A stretch of 64,000 bases of DNA. It comes from Vibrio crassostreae. GTDB taxonomy: Bacteria; Pseudomonadota; Gammaproteobacteria; Enterobacterales; Vibrionaceae. The stretch's first letter is position 1. Every line of letters begins with the position of its first letter. This document shows, piece after piece, positions 20,173 through 27,926 of this stretch. Both the position numbers and the translations under genes were made by a program. Under the pieces are notes generated by a model, which was not told the DNA's origin, did not search any database, and saw nothing but the letters and a program-made list of their open reading frames with translations. The DNA lies in contig NZ_AP025476.1 in assembly GCF_024347415.1 (NCBI RefSeq), positions 2,604,001-2,668,000 of the forward strand, given 5' to 3'.

Positions 20173-20580
20173 CTACACGTCATCTCTCGCCATACCGTTG
20201 ATTACGATATTATTGTAACTAACCATACCGACTATCTTGTTGTCACAAACGACTGGCGCACGACTAATACCAAAGCGTTCAAATAGGCGAGCGCAATATT
20301 TTACGTTCATCTCAGCAGACACGCTTAGCGCTGGCTTGGTCATGATCTCATAAACATTGGTTCGCTTCGGAGAACGGTTCTTAGCCAGTACTTTCTTAGC
20401 AATATCATTCATCAATACGATGCCGTATTCGTCATCTTCGTGGCGCTTATCGACAATGATGGCTTTCACTTTATGCTTCTTAGCCATCTCTATCGCTTCT
20501 AACACTGTAGTTAGCCCATCAATAATCACATAGGTGTTGGCCATTACGTCACTGACTCGAATCTTGTCATTGGTATTCAT
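20173..20580 (-). CDS. two-CBS-domain protein of the DUF1538 operon
   Basis: Stand-alone tandem CBS protein of 135 residues. CBS1 is about residues 8-65 (VSDVMANTYVIIDGLTTVLEA...YGIVLMNDI) and CBS2 about 75-132 (VYEIMTKPALSVSAEM...IVGMVSYNNIV). CBS pairs usually bind adenine nucleotides or related ligands and gate transporters or enzymes. There is no membrane segment or catalytic domain. Its ATG overlaps the stop of the PII-like gene (ATGA), so it is translationally coupled to it. Function inferred: a regulatory subunit for the adjacent membrane proteins. Confidence 0.85.
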   Translation of the reverse strand: MNTNDKIRVSDVMANTYVIIDGLTTVLEAIEMAKKHKVKAIIVDKRHEDDEYGIVLMNDIAKKVLAKNRSPKRTNVYEIMTKPALSVSAEMNVKYCARLFERFGISRAPVVCDNKIVGMVSYNNIVINGMARDDV

Positions 20581-20927
20581 AGTTCATCCTCCACAACCTT
20601 AGTTAATGTCTCGACCTGGTGTGCTACCCCGACTGCATCTTCGACATCAATCTGCACTGCTATACCTTGTCCCGATTCTTGGTCAAACTCACCCACGTCA
20701 CTAATTCTTTCGAGAATATGCCTTGCTAGATGCTCCTCGACGACAAACAGCAACACATCTTTTTGCACCTCTAACGTTAAGCCAAAGAAGGTGGTTTTTT
20801 GGTTTAAGCCCTGCCCTCTGGCATTATTAATCACGGTTGCTCCGGTTGCGCCCGCATCACGCGCGGCATCGAGCACACTGTCTGTCTTGCTCTCTTCTAC
20901 AAACGCTAAGATAAGTTTAAAGCGCAT
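20577..20927 (-). CDS. PII-like signalling protein of the DUF1538 operon
   Basis: A 116-residue protein with the start of the GlnB/PII fold ([20 protein letters not shown], then DAARDAGATGATVI). The T-loop region (about 37-55) is shorter than in GlnB, lacks the uridylylated tyrosine, and reads RGQGLNQKTTFFG. The usual B-loop TGKxGDGK is replaced by ESGQGIAV. It is therefore a divergent PII-like protein rather than GlnB or GlnK. It overlaps the upstream DUF1538 gene by 11 bases and the CBS gene by 4. PII-like proteins commonly regulate a neighbouring transporter in response to a nucleotide. Confidence 0.8.
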   Translation of the reverse strand: MRFKLILAFVEESKTDSVLDAARDAGATGATVINNARGQGLNQKTTFFGLTLEVQKDVLLFVVEEHLARHILERISDVGEFDQESGQGIAVQIDVEDAVGVAHQVETLTKVVEDEL

Positions 20928-21711
20928 CTTTGCTCTCCTTAGAGGTGTGTAAACGGTTTAACCATTGTGTTATTTGGGCATAGCTCATCACTGAAATAAT
21001 GGGAAATAAGCTGGCAAAAGCGATCAATCCAAAACCATCAATGACAGGGTTTCTTCCTGGTACGGTTGAAGCAAGCCCAAGCCCGAGCGCCGTCACCAAA
21101 GGGACTGTCACCGTTGATGTGGTTACACCGCCCGAGTCATAGGCCAATGGAATAATGAGTTTTGGGGCGTAAAAGGTTTGAATGACCACGACGACATAAC
21201 CAAAAATGATGTAGTAATGGATCGGGTCTCCAGCAACAATCCGATAGCTTCCAAGCGAGATACCAATAGCGACACCCAATGCCACGGCGATTCTCAGCCC
21301 ATTAACACTGATACTGCCGCCCGAGACTTGATTCGCCTTAATTGCCACAGCAATCAACGAAGGCTCGGCGATTGTGGTGCTAAAACCAATACAGAATGCA
21401 AAAAGATAAACCCAATAATAGTCAAACCAAACCAACGTAAGGCCAGAGCTGACCTTAAACTCAGTCAGGAAAATTGGCTCAGTCAGTTGCATGGCCATCG
21501 TCTCCCCTAAGGGAAACAGTGCAAGTTCCAATCCCATCAAGAAAAGAGACAAACCAAGGATGACGTAAAAGAAACCAATCAGCACCTTAGCTAAATTGTT
21601 CACAGGCTTACGTAATACCGCCAACTGAAAACCAAAGATGATCACCGCAATCGGAATTACATCCATCACGGTACCTAAAAAGGTGTCGATAAATTGCTGC
21701 ACACTGATCAT
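20917..21711 (-). CDS. DUF1538 membrane protein, second copy
   Basis: Polytopic inner-membrane protein of 264 residues with about seven hydrophobic segments. It is a clear paralogue of the gene just upstream: the first 70 residues align without gaps ([17 protein letters not shown]), and both share FSTTIAEP (110-117 here), [11 protein letters not shown] (190-200) and [17 protein letters not shown]. The polar residues inside membrane segments (TTx[13 protein letters not shown]) look like a substrate or ion path. The C-terminus is a short charged cytoplasmic tail. Its ATG overlaps the upstream stop (ATGA). No biochemical role is known to me. Confidence 0.85.
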   Translation of the reverse strand: MISVQQFIDTFLGTVMDVIPIAVIIFGFQLAVLRKPVNNLAKVLIGFFYVILGLSLFLMGLELALFPLGETMAMQLTEPIFLTEFKVSSGLTLVWFDYYWVYLFAFCIGFSTTIAEPSLIAVAIKANQVSGGSISVNGLRIAVALGVAIGISLGSYRIVAGDPIHYYIIFGYVVVVIQTFYAPKLIIPLAYDSGGVTTSTVTVPLVTALGLGLASTVPGRNPVIDGFGLIAFASLFPIISVMSYAQITQWLNRLHTSKESKDAL

Positions 21712-22442
21712 GTCACCACCATCCCATAAACCATGACGAACATCATCGGCAACAACGAAGCAAATGCAATCAATCCAAAGCCATCAATCATAGGATTTCG
21801 TCCTTTAATCGCCGAGGCTAACCCCACCCCCAGTGCTGTCACCAGTGGAACGGTGATCGTCGATGTTGTCACTCCACCAGAGTCATACGCAATCCCAATA
21901 ATGTTTTCCGGAGCAAATGCAGTAAGCACCACAACTCCAATATAGCCACCGATGATCATGTACTGAATTGGCCAACCTTTTAAGATTCGCAGCACCCCAA
22001 GTAAAATAGCGATACCGACAGACAATGCTACGGTGAAACGCAGACCATCTGCATATTCTTCCATTTCATCTAACGTATTGGGGATGACGCCTCCCTCGGC
22101 GGCCACTTCCGCGGCTTCGGCCGCCACTGCGGTTAACGCAGGTTCGGCAATGGTGGTACCAAAACCTAAACAGAAAGCGAAGGTCAATAGCCAAAACACA
22201 CTGCCCTTTCGCGCAAAAGCTTGAGCCATCGATTCGCCAATCGGGAACAACCCCATTTCAAGGCCAAAGATAAAGAAAGTCAGACCAAACACCACCAGCA
22301 CTAAGCCAGTTAGAATTGATAACAGATGAGGAAGTGGCTCTTGCAAGACAGCAAGCTGGAAAAAAGCGATCACCGCCACGATCGGCAATAGATCTCTCAG
22401 GCTACCTAACATGGCTCGAAACAAAGCAAGCACCGCCGTCAT
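21708..22442 (-). CDS. DUF1538 membrane protein, first copy
   Basis: First gene of the four-gene operon; 244 residues with about seven membrane segments. Conserved polar motifs are GFGTTIAEP (93-101), [11 protein letters not shown] (185-195) and [17 protein letters not shown] (214-230). Between the third and fourth segments it carries an Ala/Glu-rich loop (about 102-132) different from its partner. The ribosome site AAGGAATTGCG precedes the ATG. The pair may form a heteromeric transporter or channel; this is inference from sequence character and from the regulatory genes in the same operon. Confidence 0.85.
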   Translation of the reverse strand: MTAVLALFRAMLGSLRDLLPIVAVIAFFQLAVLQEPLPHLLSILTGLVLVVFGLTFFIFGLEMGLFPIGESMAQAFARKGSVFWLLTFAFCLGFGTTIAEPALTAVAAEAAEVAAEGGVIPNTLDEMEEYADGLRFTVALSVGIAILLGVLRILKGWPIQYMIIGGYIGVVVLTAFAPENIIGIAYDSGGVTTSTITVPLVTALGVGLASAIKGRNPMIDGFGLIAFASLLPMMFVMVYGMVVT

Positions 22443-22490
22443 CGCAATTCCTTGTCGCTGATTATGAGTTACTAATAATCATGGCAAATC

Positions 22491-22513
22491 CTTATCATTC
22501 CTTATGTGATAAG
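22491..22513. promoter_or_regulatory. candidate operator upstream of DUF1538 operon
   Basis: CTTATCA and TGATAAG are perfect inverted 7-base arms spaced 9 bases, about 60 bases upstream of the first DUF1538 start codon. The position and symmetry suit a dimeric regulator. The regulator is unknown, and the match to a Fur box is poor. Confidence 0.35.
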
Positions 22514-22731
22514 TATTACGCAGTTGGTAACATATCCGAGTAAAACCCATAAGTGTGATAGCGGTATACTTCCTAGCCAAATGAATTTTATTTCACTCAT
22601 TCTTAAATTTAAAAAGGCGTAATTTGGGGATCACACTATTGAAACCAACTGATCGTTATAGTGATTTTTTCGTATTGATTGGCGATTAAAAACAAGCCGT
22701 GTCTATAATTATGTTTAATAGGGAGATTGGT

Positions 22732-23646
22732 ATGAAGATATTGTTAACGGGTGGTACTGGATTTATTGGCTCTGAATTGGTCAAGAGTTGGAACACTGAC
22801 GACGTAACATTGCTGACGCGGAGTCCTGAAAATGCGAAACAAAACCTAAATCACCTCAACCAGAACAATCTTCATTACATTCAATCCCTTGATGAGCTCA
22901 GTGATCTCAATGATTTTGACGTTGTAGTCAACCTCGCAGGTGAACCGATTGCAGATAAGCGTTGGAGTACAGAGCAAAAAGAGAGGATCTGTAATAGTCG
23001 CTGGCACATCACTGAAAAACTGGTCGAATTAATTCAGGCCAGTAGCAACCCACCACAAGCTTTTATTAGCGGGTCAGCCGTAGGTTACTATGGTGACCAA
23101 CAACAACACCCGTTTGACGAATCACTGCAAGTAGAAGATGAAAGCTTTCCTCATAAAGTGTGTGCTCACTGGGAAGAGATAGCTAAGAGAGCACAATCAG
23201 AAAGCACACGCGTGATACTATTGCGAACAGGGATTGTGCTTGGCGAAAATGGCGGTGCACTCAAGAAGATGCTTATGCCGTACAAGCTCGGAGTAGGCGG
23301 CCCATTAGGCTCTGGGGAACAATACATGCCTTGGATTCACATGCTTGATATGGTGAGAGCCATCAACCACTTATTGTCGATTCCTCACGCTCAAGGGGAG
23401 TTTAATATGTGTGCTCCGCACCCTGTCACCAATAAACTGTTCAGCAGCACACTAGCCAAGCAACTACGCCGACCGCATTTCTTGTTCACTCCGAAATGGG
23501 CTATGTCGCTTCTGATGGGAGAATCATCTTGTTTGCTATTTGACAGCATTCGATCCAAACCGAAGAAGCTCACTGAAACGGGATTCAACTTTAGTTACTC
23601 TAGGATCGAACCTGCATTAAAAAACTTGTTACAACATCAAGACTAA
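22732..23646 (+). CDS. yfcH: TIGR01777 family NAD(P)-binding epimerase-like protein
   Basis: Extended SDR-type protein of 304 residues. The Rossmann motif GGTGFIGSEL is at the N-terminus, ISGSAVGYYG forms the active-site region, and the C-terminus matches the DUF1731 tail (WAMSLLMGES...LTETGFNFSY). Homologous to E. coli YfcH, whose substrate is unknown. The frame opens at 22699, but the ATG at 22732 follows AGGGAGATTGGT and gives the family N-terminus MKILLTGGTGF. A short-chain dehydrogenase follows 43 bases downstream. Confidence 0.9.
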   Translation: MKILLTGGTGFIGSELVKSWNTDDVTLLTRSPENAKQNLNHLNQNNLHYIQSLDELSDLNDFDVVVNLAGEPIADKRWSTEQKERICNSRWHITEKLVELIQASSNPPQAFISGSAVGYYGDQQQHPFDESLQVEDESFPHKVCAHWEEIAKRAQSESTRVILLRTGIVLGENGGALKKMLMPYKLGVGGPLGSGEQYMPWIHMLDMVRAINHLLSIPHAQGEFNMCAPHPVTNKLFSSTLAKQLRRPHFLFTPKWAMSLLMGESSCLLFDSIRSKPKKLTETGFNFSYSRIEPALKNLLQHQD

Positions 23647-23689
23647 TTCTTTACCCTAGAGCGATAGAGACTCTAATAAAGGATTAAGT

Positions 23690-24517
23690 GTGAACAAGTC
23701 GATTCTTATTACCGGTTGCTCAACAGGTATTGGCTATACATGTGCCCATGCACTTCAAAAGCGCGGCTTTCATGTCATTGCATCTTGTCGTGACCCACAA
23801 GATGTTCAACGCCTTCAAGATGAAGGTCTCACCTGCATTCAACTCGATCTTTCCAACCAAGAAAGTATTGAAAATGGTGCCAAGCTTGCGATTGAACTCG
23901 CACCTGACGGGTTGTATGGATTATTCAACAACGGTGCTTACGGCCAAGCGGGGGCGCTAGAAGACTTACCGACTCAAGGCCTCAGAGAGCAATTCGAAAC
24001 CAACTTCTTCGGCTGGCACCATCTTGTTTGTCAGATCCTTCCGCATATGCGTGAACGTGGCGAAGGCCGAATCGTACAAAACAGTTCAGTGTTAGGCTTC
24101 GCCGCTATGAAATATCGCGGCGCCTACAACGCTTCAAAGTTCGCTATTGAAGGTTGGACTGATACTCTACGTTTAGAACTACATGGCAGCGGTATACACA
24201 TTTCATTACTTCAGCCCGGCCCTATCGAAACCCAGTTTAGAGCCAACGCCCTGAAAGCGTTCAATAAATGGATCAACATTTCTGGCAGTGTCCACCAAGA
24301 AGCTTACCAACAGCAAAAAGACCGACTTGAAAAAGAGTCGTCGAACAACGCTTTTGTCCTGCCTGCTGCAAGCTGTATTGAACCCGTTTTTCATGCGCTG
24401 ACTGCCGATAAACCTAAGTTAAGGTACCGAGTTACGACACCAACCAAGGTATTCGCTGTGTTAAAAAGACTCCTACCAAGCCGCTTGCTAGACCCTATTT
24501 TAAGAAAAGCAGCATAA
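23690..24517 (+). CDS. short-chain dehydrogenase/reductase
   Basis: Classical SDR of 275 residues. The cofactor motif GCSTGIG is near the N-terminus, NNGAYG follows, and the catalytic Ser/Tyr/Lys set appears as QNSSVLGF and YRGAYNASK. Related to the YbbO-type SDR group. The substrate cannot be inferred. The start is GTG with AAAGGATTAA ahead of it. It is probably co-transcribed with yfcH, since no terminator separates them. Confidence 0.88.
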   Translation: MNKSILITGCSTGIGYTCAHALQKRGFHVIASCRDPQDVQRLQDEGLTCIQLDLSNQESIENGAKLAIELAPDGLYGLFNNGAYGQAGALEDLPTQGLREQFETNFFGWHHLVCQILPHMRERGEGRIVQNSSVLGFAAMKYRGAYNASKFAIEGWTDTLRLELHGSGIHISLLQPGPIETQFRANALKAFNKWINISGSVHQEAYQQQKDRLEKESSNNAFVLPAASCIEPVFHALTADKPKLRYRVTTPTKVFAVLKRLLPSRLLDPILRKAA

Positions 24518-24603
24518 ATGAGTAACTTTGAATGCACAGTCGCAAACTTTAATGTAACGATGTAATTTATTCGTAACAATAAGATGTCATGATTTAGGCT
24601 ATC

Positions 24604-24627
24604 TCATCAATTATTCCCAATTGATGA
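24604..24627. repeat. perfect inverted repeat before micro-ORF
   Basis: Nine-base arms TCATCAATT and AATTGATGA with a six-base loop end 19 bases upstream of the ATG of the small ORF. There is no T-run, so it is more likely an operator or an mRNA hairpin than a terminator. Confidence 0.45.
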
Positions 24628-24646
24628 AGCTACTTCTGGATATTTC

Positions 24647-24712
24647 ATGACTTTAAACCGCCTTAATTGGGTAGGTGTGAGTTTGGCTATTACGTTGTTT
24701 ATTCTGTTTTGA
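24647..24712 (+). CDS. possible 21-residue membrane peptide
   Basis: ATG at 24647 and TGA ending at 24712. The peptide begins MTLNRLNWVGV and continues as an uninterrupted hydrophobic stretch (SLAITLFILF), the size of a single membrane segment with one Arg on the N-terminal side. Only a weak ribosome site (TGGAT) is visible. The composition resembles known small bacterial membrane proteins, but no family is recognised and it may be chance. Confidence 0.3.
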   Translation: MTLNRLNWVGVSLAITLFILF

Positions 24713-24915
24713 ATATCTTAAGTAATACCTCACTGGCCACCTCAATGAGAACGCTGTGTCTTCCGTGTTGAGATAACAACTCTATCAGCATCGAAGCATG
24801 GCGTTTTTCTATTTTTAGCGCTTTTTATCTGAGATAACTGAGTTAGATCTTGAAGTTACCGACTTCTCACCCCATATTTGCAACGTATCCACAAAACAAA
24901 CCTCAAGGAACGTAA

Positions 24916-25770
24916 ATGCAATCTCCGCATATTGTTGAACTTAATGAGCAGAACTTTCGTCAAGTATTAGAAGGTTCGATGCAGACCCCTGTACTCATCC
25001 ATTTTTGGGCACCAATGAGCCAAGAGAGCGCCCAAGTCATTCCTGAACTCCAAACATTAACTCAGCAATACAACGGTGCTTTCACGTTAGCCCTACTGAA
25101 TTGCGAGCAAGAACAAGCGATTGCTAGCCAGTTTGGTGTTCAAGCACTGCCTACGATTGCACTGTTTGTTAACGGTCAACCTGTCGATGGATTGGGTGGT
25201 CCTCAAAGCTTAGACGCGATTGTAGAGATGCTAAGCAAACACCTTCCTAGTCAAGATGAACTCGCGCTGCGCCAAGCTCTTGAGTTAATGCAAGCAGGCG
25301 ATCACACTCAAGCTCTAGCGGCAATGCAGCAACTTCCTGCTGAGCTTACAAGCAAAGGTGAAGTAAAACTGGCGATAGCAGAGTGTTTGTTAGAAACACA
25401 ACAGTTTGACCTTGCTGAAACTCAGCTAGCAACCATCCCTCTTGAGTACCAAGATAATTACTACAAAGGCTTAGTTGCGAAGCTTGAACTTCATAAACAG
25501 GCAGCAGACAGCCCTGAGATTCAAGCCCTAGAATCCGCTCTTCAGCAAAACCCAAGCGATGCTAAAACGGCCTCTGAATTAGCACTGCAATACCACCAAG
25601 TGAACCGTAGCGAAGAAGCAATGGATCTACTGTGGTCTTTCCTAGCAAAAGATCTTAATACTCTCGATGGTGACATGAAGAAAGAATTCATGGATATCTT
25701 GAGTGCGCTTGGACAAGGTAACGCGGTTGCGAGTAAATACCGTCGACAGTTGTACTCTCTGCTTTACTAG
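24916..25770 (+). CDS. cnoX: chaperedoxin CnoX (YbbN)
   Basis: Thioredoxin-fold plus TPR protein of 284 residues. In E. coli it protects proteins from oxidative aggregation and hands clients to GroEL and DnaK. The thioredoxin domain fills about 1-110, and the former active site reads WAPMSQES (Ser35-Ser38) with no cysteine. Cys63 (LLNCEQEQAI) matches the functional cysteine of E. coli CnoX. TPR-like helices fill the rest. CTCAAGGAACG precedes the ATG. It lies upstream of qmcA-nfeD, as ybbN does in E. coli. Confidence 0.92.
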   Translation: MQSPHIVELNEQNFRQVLEGSMQTPVLIHFWAPMSQESAQVIPELQTLTQQYNGAFTLALLNCEQEQAIASQFGVQALPTIALFVNGQPVDGLGGPQSLDAIVEMLSKHLPSQDELALRQALELMQAGDHTQALAAMQQLPAELTSKGEVKLAIAECLLETQQFDLAETQLATIPLEYQDNYYKGLVAKLELHKQAADSPEIQALESALQQNPSDAKTASELALQYHQVNRSEEAMDLLWSFLAKDLNTLDGDMKKEFMDILSALGQGNAVASKYRRQLYSLLY

Positions 25771-25860
25771 TCAGGTTCTGTAACAGCTGAGTCGTAAGTT
25801 AACTATCAAATCTAAATTCAAGCAAATCCACCTATTAGATTTTCGAATGTAAAACATCAC

Positions 25861-25894
25861 AATGGGCCATAAAATCAATGTTTTATGGCCCATT
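25861..25894. terminator. long hairpin after cnoX
   Basis: AATGGGCCATAAAA and TTTTATGGCCCATT are perfect 14-base arms with loop TCAATG, 90 bases after cnoX. The T-tract is poor (TCTCATTTAT), so termination is likely but not certain. Confidence 0.6.
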
Positions 25895-25980
25895 TCTCAT
25901 TTATAAATTTGCCCCACCTTTAAATATGCGCCAGTATGAGTAATAAACATTCAAAAACTTAAACTTGCAAAGGACTTTGT

Positions 25981-26910
25981 ATGCCTATTGATACCTTGAT
26001 TACTATTGGCGTCTTTACTGCCGTCGCACTATTATTTATTTTCGCTGGTGTAAAAACCGTTCCACAAGGCAACAACTGGACCGTTGAACGCTTCGGACGA
26101 TACACACATACTCTCAAACCGGGTCTTAACTTAATCATTCCATTTATTGATAAAGTTGGACAGCGCATCAGCATGATGGAGCGTGTACTCGACATCCCAG
26201 CACAAGAAGTCATCTCTAAAGACAACGCGAACGTAGTTATTGATGCGGTGTGTTTTGTTCAGGTTATCGACGCCCCTAAAGCAGCTTATGAAGTAAATGA
26301 CCTTGAGCACGCGATCCGTAACTTAACCCTCACCAATATCCGTACTGTACTTGGCTCGATGGAGCTGGATGAAATGCTCAGCCAACGTGACATGATCAAT
26401 ACCAAATTGCTTAACATCGTCGATGAAGCAACTAATCCTTGGGGCGTAAAAGTTACGCGTATTGAGATTAAAGACGTACAACCGCCAGCCGATCTTACCG
26501 CTGCAATGAATGCTCAGATGAAGGCAGAACGAAACAAACGTGCTGATATCTTAGAAGCAGAAGGCGTAAGACAAGCAGAGATCCTAAAAGCAGAAGGTCA
26601 CAAGCAGTCAGAAATCCTGAAAGCGGAAGGTGAAAAACAAGCTGCAATACTTCAAGCCGAAGCTCGTGAACGTGCTGCAGAAGCAGAAGCGAAAGCGACA
26701 GAAATGGTATCGACGGCGATTGCTCAAGGCGACATGCAAGCTGTAAATTACTTTATTGCACAAGGCTACACCGACGCACTGAAATCAATTGGCCAAGCAG
26801 AAAACGGCAAGATCATCATGCTACCGCTTGAAGCAACAGGCCTAATGGGTTCTGTGGCTGGTATTGCAGAGATGTTTGCACATAAGAATGACAAAGGTAG
26901 TAAGGACTAA
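25981..26910 (+). CDS. qmcA: SPFH-domain membrane protease modulator QmcA
   Basis: Stomatin/prohibitin-type inner-membrane protein of 309 residues (E. coli QmcA/YbbK, associated with FtsH). One N-terminal membrane segment (about 4-22) is followed by the SPFH domain ([18 protein letters not shown] onward). A helical region then carries a repeated pattern ILKAEG-K/R-Q (about 185-225), typical of flotillin-like assemblies. It is directly followed by nfeD with a three-base gap. Confidence 0.93.
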   Translation: MPIDTLITIGVFTAVALLFIFAGVKTVPQGNNWTVERFGRYTHTLKPGLNLIIPFIDKVGQRISMMERVLDIPAQEVISKDNANVVIDAVCFVQVIDAPKAAYEVNDLEHAIRNLTLTNIRTVLGSMELDEMLSQRDMINTKLLNIVDEATNPWGVKVTRIEIKDVQPPADLTAAMNAQMKAERNKRADILEAEGVRQAEILKAEGHKQSEILKAEGEKQAAILQAEARERAAEAEAKATEMVSTAIAQGDMQAVNYFIAQGYTDALKSIGQAENGKIIMLPLEATGLMGSVAGIAEMFAHKNDKGSKD

Positions 26911-26913
26911 CTT

Positions 26914-27363
26914 ATGGTCGAATTACTAGAACAAGTAAACCACTGGCACTGGCTGGCATTTGGTCTAGCACTGCTTGCACTTGAACTGGTTGGAACCGCT
27001 GGTTACTTTTTATGGATAGGCATATCTGCCATGTTGGTCGGTGCACTTTTGGGTGCTCTACCAATTGGTTGGCAGATGCAATGGCTGTCCTTTGCAAGCT
27101 TCTCATTGATCACGACTTGGTTGTGGTGGAGAAGACAACTCTCGAATGACAAGCAATCAGATGCAGAACGAGAGTTAAACCAAAGAGAAAAGCAACTGGT
27201 AGGTCAAACCGTTATTCTAAGTGAAGACGTAAAGAAAGGTAGCTGTCGAATTAAGTTCGGTGACTCTTCTTGGTCTGCAAAGGCGAGTCAAGATATCCCA
27301 TCAGGCACCGAAATTAAGATCGTCGCTTTAGACGGAATAGTTCTAATAATAGAACCTTTATAA
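26914..27363 (+). CDS. NfeD-like membrane protein (YbbJ)
   Basis: Short NfeD-family protein of 149 residues. Two or three membrane segments lie in residues 12-75, and a C-terminal OB-fold domain begins about 95 (LVGQTVILSEDVKKGSCRIKFGDSSW). The qmcA-nfeD pair is a conserved partnership of SPFH protein and NfeD. No protease domain is present, as expected for the short form. Confidence 0.92.
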   Translation: MVELLEQVNHWHWLAFGLALLALELVGTAGYFLWIGISAMLVGALLGALPIGWQMQWLSFASFSLITTWLWWRRQLSNDKQSDAERELNQREKQLVGQTVILSEDVKKGSCRIKFGDSSWSAKASQDIPSGTEIKIVALDGIVLIIEPL

Positions 27364-27682
27364 TCAAGTGCTATATGGAGCCTGCATTTTCAATAAATGC
27401 AGGCTTTTTCTATTTTTGAACCTTAATAATATTCGAATTATCATTGCGATAGATTGAATTGAAAAAAAAATAAGTTCTTATTTCGTAAAGCTAAAAAGTT
27501 TGATTAAGCTAAAAAGGTATAAGAAAGCCAGATTTCTTGCCCAAGATATATATGAATAATTAGCGTGACTCTCGCTTAATTATAATTATTAAAAATGTTA
27601 AGTCCGTCCAATTTTTGAAATTTTCTTTCCCTTGTCCATACTTTCATTTATCTCAATCAGAGATAAACCTAATGGAGTTTGT
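27364..27682. other. AT-rich leader of the small secreted peptide gene
   Basis: After the qmcA-nfeD terminator, about 270 strongly AT-rich bases lead to the 59-codon gene. No ORF is convincing here. It probably contains that gene's promoter, but no single -35/-10 pair stands out. Confidence 0.4.
27379..27409 (+). terminator. qmcA-nfeD terminator
   Basis: AGCCTGCATTT and AAATGCAGGCT form a perfect 11-base-pair stem around TCAAT, followed by TTTTC. Confidence 0.9.
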
Positions 27683-27862
27683 ATGAGACATTTTTTAATC
27701 ATTCTAACGGCTATTTTCAGCTTATCATTCGGAAGTGCTCTCGCGAGCAGTCAGTCTCCTGGTAACGGAAACATGGGGCCAATTGTAAAATGCTCAGATG
27801 GTAATGCAGTCACTCACGTACCATTGCTGATCTGTAAACATTACGGCGGAAAAGTGCTGTGA
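27683..27862 (+). CDS. small secreted two-cysteine peptide, unknown function
   Basis: A 59-residue protein with a typical signal peptide (MRHFLIILTAIFSLSFGSALA, cleavage after ALA) and a mature part of about 38 residues. The two cysteines in KCSDGNAVTH and LLICKHYGGK could form a disulfide. The spacing CxDG...C..(H/Y)GG recalls small exported DUF3761-like proteins, but that is only a resemblance. The frame opens at 27632; ATGGAGTTTGT before 27683 and the signal peptide set the start. It has its own flanking terminators. Confidence 0.7.
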   Translation: MRHFLIILTAIFSLSFGSALASSQSPGNGNMGPIVKCSDGNAVTHVPLLICKHYGGKVL

Positions 27863-27874
27863 TAGGAGACTAAA

Positions 27875-27915
27875 GTCAGGCTAGTAATGTAATTGCGGCC
27901 TGACGATTCTTTTTA
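27875..27915 (+). terminator. terminator after small secreted peptide
   Basis: GTCAGGC and GCCTGAC (27875-27881, 27898-27904) form a stem with a long loop, followed by GATTCTTTTT. Confidence 0.6.
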
Positions 27916-27926
27916 GCTGACATAAC

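Larger units (their letters stand above)
24518..24915. other. intergenic SDR-cnoX with hairpin and micro-ORF
   Basis: A 398-base region. It contains the perfect inverted repeat TCATCAATT/AATTGATGA (24604-24627, loop ATTCCC) and directly after it the 22-codon ORF at 24647. The remaining 200 bases up to cnoX show no further ORF or terminator with a T-run. Confidence 0.5.

Noticed and set aside
20577-20927. assignment of the PII-like gene as glnB or glnK
   Set aside because: Key loop residues are missing and there is no amtB or glnE/glnD context.
22462-22500. possible Fur box before the DUF1538 operon
   Set aside because: Only scattered matches to the 19-base consensus; the shorter perfect inverted repeat next to it explains the symmetry better.
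24517-24565. 15-codon ORF starting right after the SDR stop codon
   Set aside because: No ribosome site, no hydrophobic or other pattern; too short to support.
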